DNA from: Ramlibacter sp.
GTDB lineage: Bacteria > Pseudomonadota > Gammaproteobacteria > Burkholderiales > Burkholderiaceae
Assembly (NCBI GenBank): GCA_014376915.1
Contig: JACMQP010000345.1
Span: 1 to 25,871 of the forward strand
Reading direction: 5' to 3'
DNA length: 25,871 bases
Shown: positions 22,501-25,871 of the stretch, piece by piece
Layout of the letters: each line of letters opens with the position of its first letter
Position numbering within the stretch: position 1 is the first letter of the stretch
The notes under the pieces: generated by a model
Database searches by the model: none
Told to the model about the DNA's origin: nothing
What the model saw: only the letters and a program-made list of their open reading frames with translations
Translations under genes and position numbers: made by a program

Positions 22501-24390
22501 TCAGGACGCGCCTAGCTTCTCCCAACGCTCAAGCGCCTCCAGCAACTCTTCCTCGATGCGCGCGTTGCGCGCGCCAAGTTCACTGGCGCGCTCCGGGTCG
22601 CGCGCATAGAGGCCGCCGTCGGCGAGTTCGCCGGTGATCGCAGCCTGCTCCTGTTCCAGACTCTCGATCAGTGCCGGCAAGGACTGCAGCTCGCGCTGCT
22701 CCTTGAATGAGAGCTTCTTTTTCGGCGGGGTCGCCGTGGCGGCGGGCGCGGCGGCGGTGTTGCTGGCGGCCGCAGCTTTGGGCGCGTTCTTCGCCGCGGC
22801 GGCTTCCTGGGCCTGCGCGAACTCGCGCGAACGGCGCGACTGCACCAACCAGTCCTGCACGCCGCCTTCATATTCGCGCCAGCGACCATCGCCTTCGAAC
22901 GCAATGGTGCTGGTCACGACGTTGTCCAGGAACGTGCGGTCATGGCTGACCAGGAACACTGTGCCGTCGTAGTTCTGCAGCAGGTCTTCGAGCAGTTCGA
23001 GCGTGTCGATATCGAGGTCGTTGGTCGGCTCGTCCAGCACCAGCACGTTGGCCGGCCTGGCGAACAGCCGCGCCAGCAGCAGCCGGTTGCGTTCGCCGCC
23101 CGAGAGTGAGCGGACCGGAGAATTCGCGCGTGCCGGCGAGAACAGAAAGTCCCCCAGATAGCTCTTGACGTGCTTGCGCTGGTTGCCGATCTCGATCCAT
23201 TCGCTGCCCGGGCTGATGAAATCCTCCAGCGTCGCATTCAGGTCGAGGGCGTTGCGCATCTGGTCGAAATAGGCGACCTGCAGATTGGAGCCCTGGCGGA
23301 CCTTGCCGCTATCGGGGGCTAGTTCTCCGAGGATCAGTTTCAGCAGGGTCGTCTTGCCGGCGCCATTGGGGCCGATCAGGCCGACCTTGTCGCCACGCAG
23401 GATGGTGGCGCTGAAGTTGCGGACGATCAGCTTGTCGCCGAATGACTTGTTCACTTCGGTCAGTTCGGCGACGATCTTGCCGCTGCTCTGACCGGCAGCG
23501 ACATCGAGCTTCACGCTGCCCAGCGCGTCTCGCCGGGCAGCACGCTGGTTGCGCAGAACGTCGAGCCGCTCGATCCGTGCGACGGCCCGTGTGCGGCGCG
23601 CTTCGACACCTTTGCGGATCCAGATTTCCTCCTGCGCCAGCAGCTTGTCGGCTTTGGCGCTGATGACGGCTTCCTGCGCCGCCTGTTCTTCCTTGAGCAC
23701 CTGGTACTGGCTGAAGTTGCCTGGATAGGTCAGCAGGTGGCCGCGATCGAGTTCGACGATGCGAGTGGCCACCCGGTCCAGGAACGTGCGGTCGTGGGTA
23801 ATGGTCACGACGCTGCCATTGAAGTCGATCAGCAGGTCTTCCAGCCATTCGATCGAGTCCAGGTCCAGGTGATTGGTAGGCTCGTCCAGCAGCAGCACGT
23901 CGGGCCGGCTCACCAGTGCCTGCGCCAGGGCGACACGCTTCCTAGTGCCGCCGGACAGGGTGGAAATCACGACGTCCTTGTCGAGATGCAGCCGGTGCAA
24001 CGTTTCCTCCACCCGCTGCTCCCAGTTCCAGCCGTCCTGGTGCTCGATCGCCGTCTGCAACTCGTGCAGGTCGCCGTCGCCGTGCGTGTACTGGTCGATC
24101 CATGCGATCACGTTGGCAACGCCGGCGCAAGCGGCATCGAACACAGTGGCTTCGGGATCAAGCACGGGCTCCTGCGCGACGTATGCGATTCGCACGCCGG
24201 TCTGAAGCTGGAGCACGCCGTCGTCGGGCCTTTCCATCCCCGCGAGGATTTTCAGCAGCGAGGACTTGCCGGCGCCGTTGCGTCCGATCAGGCCGACGCG
24301 TTCGCCGGATTCCAGTGAAAAATCTGCATGGTCGAGCAAGGCCACGTGGCCAAAAGCGAGCTGCGCGTCAAGAAGTGTAATTAGTGCCAT
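22501..24390 (-). CDS. uup: ABC-F family ATPase Uup
   Basis: 629-aa soluble protein with two ABC domains and no membrane segments. Domain 1 has Walker A G-R-N-G-A-G-K-S-S (about 35), signature L-S-G-G-T-R-K-R, and Walker B V-L-L-L-D-E-P-T-N-H-L-D. Domain 2 has G-P-N-G-A-G-K-T-T, L-S-G-G-E-R-N-R, and V-L-V-L-D-E-P-T-N-D-L-D. The interdomain helical linker is rich in K/E/R/A (Q-V-L-K-E-E-Q-A-A-Q-E). After an alanine/proline-rich tether (about 535-560) comes the C-terminal coiled coil characteristic of Uup. ABC-F proteins act on the ribosome; Uup is also linked to tolerance of transposon excision and replication intermediates. The ATG at 24390 starts M-A-L-I-T-L-L-D-A-Q-L. It is divergent from the decayed gene at 24494. 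Confidence 0.93.
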   Translation of the reverse strand: MALITLLDAQLAFGHVALLDHADFSLESGERVGLIGRNGAGKSSLLKILAGMERPDDGVLQLQTGVRIAYVAQEPVLDPEATVFDAACAGVANVIAWIDQYTHGDGDLHELQTAIEHQDGWNWEQRVEETLHRLHLDKDVVISTLSGGTRKRVALAQALVSRPDVLLLDEPTNHLDLDSIEWLEDLLIDFNGSVVTITHDRTFLDRVATRIVELDRGHLLTYPGNFSQYQVLKEEQAAQEAVISAKADKLLAQEEIWIRKGVEARRTRAVARIERLDVLRNQRAARRDALGSVKLDVAAGQSSGKIVAELTEVNKSFGDKLIVRNFSATILRGDKVGLIGPNGAGKTTLLKLILGELAPDSGKVRQGSNLQVAYFDQMRNALDLNATLEDFISPGSEWIEIGNQRKHVKSYLGDFLFSPARANSPVRSLSGGERNRLLLARLFARPANVLVLDEPTNDLDIDTLELLEDLLQNYDGTVFLVSHDRTFLDNVVTSTIAFEGDGRWREYEGGVQDWLVQSRRSREFAQAQEAAAAKNAPKAAAASNTAAAPAATATPPKKKLSFKEQRELQSLPALIESLEQEQAAITGELADGGLYARDPERASELGARNARIEEELLEALERWEKLGAS

Positions 24391-24493
24391 AAGGCCGGCG
24401 ATTATCCAATGCGCCGATGCAACTGCGGCCTGGTTGGCGCGGATGAGGCTGGCTAGGGTGATTTTGGGCCGAAAGCCGGAACAAGCAGGCGAC

Positions 24494-25422
24494 GTGGAAT
24501 TGCAGATCAACGGCAAAGTCGTGCGGGTGGATGCCGATCCGGCCATGCCGCTGTTGCGGCTGCCGCGGGATGTGCTGGAGCTCACTGGCGCCAGAAACGG
24601 GTGCGGTGTGGCGGCGTGCGGTGCCTGCACGGTGCGCGTATGGCCGGGCCGTTCGGTCCTGTGTCACGCCGTTCTCGGGTCTGCAGGGGCGGAGACCCAG
24701 ACCATCGAAGGACTGGGCGTCGCCCACAAGCCGGGCGGCCGAGTCGAACGACCGTCACATCGAGGCCTGGTATTGCGCGTCCTATCTGTCGCATGCGACG
24801 CTGGAGTCGATGAATTGCTCCGCGTACGTGAAGGATGGCAAGGTCAAAGTCTAGGTGCCGACCCAGGTGCCGGATGATGGCCCGGGCGGTCGCACGCCGT
24901 ATCGATGTTGTCGCTCAGGATGCCCTGAAGCTGCACGTCACGCTGGTGGGTGGTGGCTTTCGCCACTGGCTCGAGGTCGATACGTGGCGCAGGCGGTGCG
25001 CGCCGCGATGGATTGCGGTGGCGTTCCGTTTCAGTTGATCTGGCCCCGGGAGGAGGACCAGACCCACGACTCCTACCGACCGATGCAGACGGTGATGCTG
25101 CGTGCCTCTTTCGAACAGGACGGCCTCGTCAGCAGCCTGCACATTGAGCCAGCCGGCGATGTGATCTCGCCGCGCTGGCTCAGCGCAGCGCTGCATGGCC
25201 GGATCGACATCAAGCAGGGTGCGATCGAGCAAACAAACTTCCCGACCGATCTGGCAATGAAGGTGGCGCGTGCGCTCTCAGTGAAGACATGGCTGGTGCC
25301 AAGCCATCTCCCCCTGGGCGGTGTTGGCTAACTCGGGGTCCCGCCATCGGCGCTCACAGTGGCCAACGGCCCTGTTCGCCCTTGCTGGCGAACGGCGACG
25401 CTCGCTGCCCTTGGTCGTGTGA
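24494..25422 (+). pseudogene. Decayed molybdenum hydroxylase gene pair (IorA/IorB-like)
   Basis: Remnants of an isoquinoline-1-oxidoreductase/aldehyde-oxidase-type enzyme, in order but broken. From a GTG at 24494 to about 24720 the frame encodes the N-terminal ferredoxin domain of the small subunit: V-E-L-Q-I-N-G, then cluster cysteines in N-G-C-G-V-A-A-C-G-A-C-T-V and S-V-L-C-H, then T-I-E-G-L-G. The second iron-sulfur domain is missing. In another frame A-S-Y-L-S-H-A-T-L-E-S-M-N-C is a large-subunit motif, stopped by TAG at 24852 where the family has tryptophan. A third frame gives H-V-T-L-V-G-G-G-F, then a shift to Y-V-A-Q-A-V-R-A, and I-W-P-R-E-E-D. The end, I-D-I-K-Q-G-A-I-E-Q-T-N-F and S-H-L-P-L-G-G-V-G, hits TAA at 25329 where E is expected. 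After one more shift the last codons read A-L-A-G-E-R-R-R-S-L-P-L-V to TGA at 25422. Most of the large subunit is deleted. Confidence 0.85.
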
Positions 25423-25450
25423 GAGTTACAAAAACGGTGGCAGGCCAAGT

Positions 25451-25480
25451 TTGCGGTAGCTCGAGAATCCGTGCAATAAT
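25451..25480 (+). promoter_or_regulatory. Possible weak upstream promoter of the rRNA operon
   Basis: TTGCGG (25451-25456), an 18-bp spacer and AATAAT (25475-25480) make a marginal sigma-70 match. The ATAATT core is shared with the two stronger promoters downstream. Confidence 0.3.
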
Positions 25481-25562
25481 TGCCGACTCGGGTGAGGACA
25501 GGCACTGCAAGGTGCGAAGAGCGAAAGCACAGCGTCCGCCGAGTGAAAAAGGCCTCGAAGGC

Positions 25563-25591
25563 TGGACCGGTCGGTCAGTTCGGTATATAAT
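25563..25591 (+). promoter_or_regulatory. Sigma-70 promoter P1, probable rRNA operon promoter
   Basis: TGGACC (25563-25568), a 17-bp spacer and a perfect TATAAT (25586-25591). The sequence after the -10 is TCGAGGCT, nearly the same as after the second promoter (TCAAGGCT), as expected for paired rRNA promoters. Confidence 0.7.
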
Positions 25592-25684
25592 TCGAGGCTG
25601 TGCTGAAAACGGCAAGCGGTGAAGTCTTTGAGATTCATCTCAGAGGAAAAGGCAGCAAGACGCAAGCAGCACAAGCCCCATCGC

Positions 25685-25714
25685 TTGACAGGGGCTTGGA
25701 AATAAAGCGATAAT
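25685..25714 (+). promoter_or_regulatory. Sigma-70 promoter P2, probable rRNA operon promoter
   Basis: Perfect TTGACA (25685-25690), an 18-bp spacer and GATAAT (25709-25714, 5 of 6). It lies about 123 bp after P1, the usual tandem spacing for rRNA promoters, and just upstream of the leader hairpin. Confidence 0.75.
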
Positions 25715-25718
25715 TCAA

Positions 25719-25742
25719 GGCTCAGCTGACCGCAGCTGAGCC
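25719..25742 (+). other. Perfect hairpin at the 5' end of the rRNA leader
   Basis: GGCTCAGCTG (25719-25728), loop ACCG, CAGCTGAGCC (25733-25742): a 10-bp perfect stem. It would sit at or within 2-3 nt of the P2 transcript start. No T-tract follows, so it is not a typical terminator. Confidence 0.8.
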
Positions 25743-25871
25743 GGGCGAGGTGAAGCGGTAAGACGCTGTAGCTGAGCGGGTTCATTAAAAATATACAGCC
25801 GATAAGCGTGGGCGTTTGAAGGCGATTGCCAAGTTCTTCGGAACTAAGTCGCAAGACTTTAAACGCTCATG
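25743..25871 (+). ncRNA. Probable 16S rRNA operon leader (partial)
   Basis: The stretch 25779-25870 matches what I recall of Comamonadaceae pre-16S leaders. It has a boxA-like TTCATTAAAAA, then ACAGCCGATAAGCGTGGGCG. It contains AGTTC-TTCG-GAACT (25832-25845), a stable UUCG tetraloop hairpin. GTGGGCGTTT (25809-25818) can pair, allowing G-U, with AAACGCTCAT (25861-25870), the kind of helix cut by RNase III. Base composition is clearly less GC-rich than the rest of the window. The mature 16S gene should start shortly beyond the right edge. No protein-coding gene is supported in 25423-25871. Confidence 0.72.

Noticed and set aside
24835..25331. Short plus-strand frames of 67 and 158 aa as independent small genes
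   Set aside because: They encode consecutive out-of-frame pieces of one molybdenum hydroxylase large subunit, so they are parts of a pseudogene.
25719..25742. Hairpin considered as an intrinsic terminator of the pseudogene region
   Set aside because: No T-tract follows on the plus strand and it sits directly after a promoter, which fits a leader structure better.
25426..25854. Minus-strand 142-aa open frame at the right end
   Set aside because: It lies over the rRNA promoters and leader, has no family features, and the plus-strand structure explains the sequence.

Overview
This high-GC window looks like chromosome of a betaproteobacterium, probably order Burkholderiales and near the Comamonadaceae (Variovorax/Ramlibacter-like). 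That placement is inferred from codon and GC character, gene families, and a right edge that reads like a ribosomal RNA operon leader of that group. No phage, insertion sequence, CRISPR or tRNA gene was seen.

Left part (1-3431, + strand): a cyanate uptake and degradation operon, cynA (5'-truncated by the window), cynB, cynD and cynS. It imports cyanate and converts it to ammonia and CO2. Two REP-like palindromes sit here, one in the cynB-cynD gap and one after cynS, the latter preceded by an exact 18-bp tandem duplication. An RlmN/Cfr-family radical SAM methyltransferase follows (3476-4546).

4488-10247 (- strand): a four-gene operon transcribed leftward: two-domain sulfurtransferase, OsmC-like protein, divergent acyl-CoA-dehydrogenase-fold flavoprotein, and a rubredoxin-FAD reductase fusion. 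A full match to the sigma-54 promoter consensus lies upstream at 8468-8484, and the gene just upstream encodes a GAF/AAA+/Fis-type sigma-54 activator. Together these look like a self-contained, inducible redox/sulfur system of unknown substrate.

10288-12150 (- strand): small genes, namely a Cys-rich periplasmic protein, a KGG-type stress protein, a thioredoxin-like protein and a histidine-phosphatase-family protein. A divergent glutamate/aspartate-type periplasmic binding protein (12278-13162) stands without its permeases.

13163-20673: a tight seven-gene leftward operon (LysE exporter, EamA exporter, LysN-like aminotransferase, glutathione transferase, PhzF-like protein, glyoxalase-like protein, threonine-dehydratase-like PLP enzyme). 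It is divergent from a MocR/GntR regulator, and a 12-bp-arm inverted repeat lies in the shared intergenic region. This reads as a regulated module that senses, degrades and exports an amino-acid-like compound.

Right part: a phospholipase D/cardiolipin-synthase-like lipoprotein, the ABC-F ATPase Uup, a heavily decayed remnant of a molybdenum hydroxylase gene pair (24494-25422), and tandem promoters with a structured leader for what is very probably a 16S rRNA operon starting just past the window.
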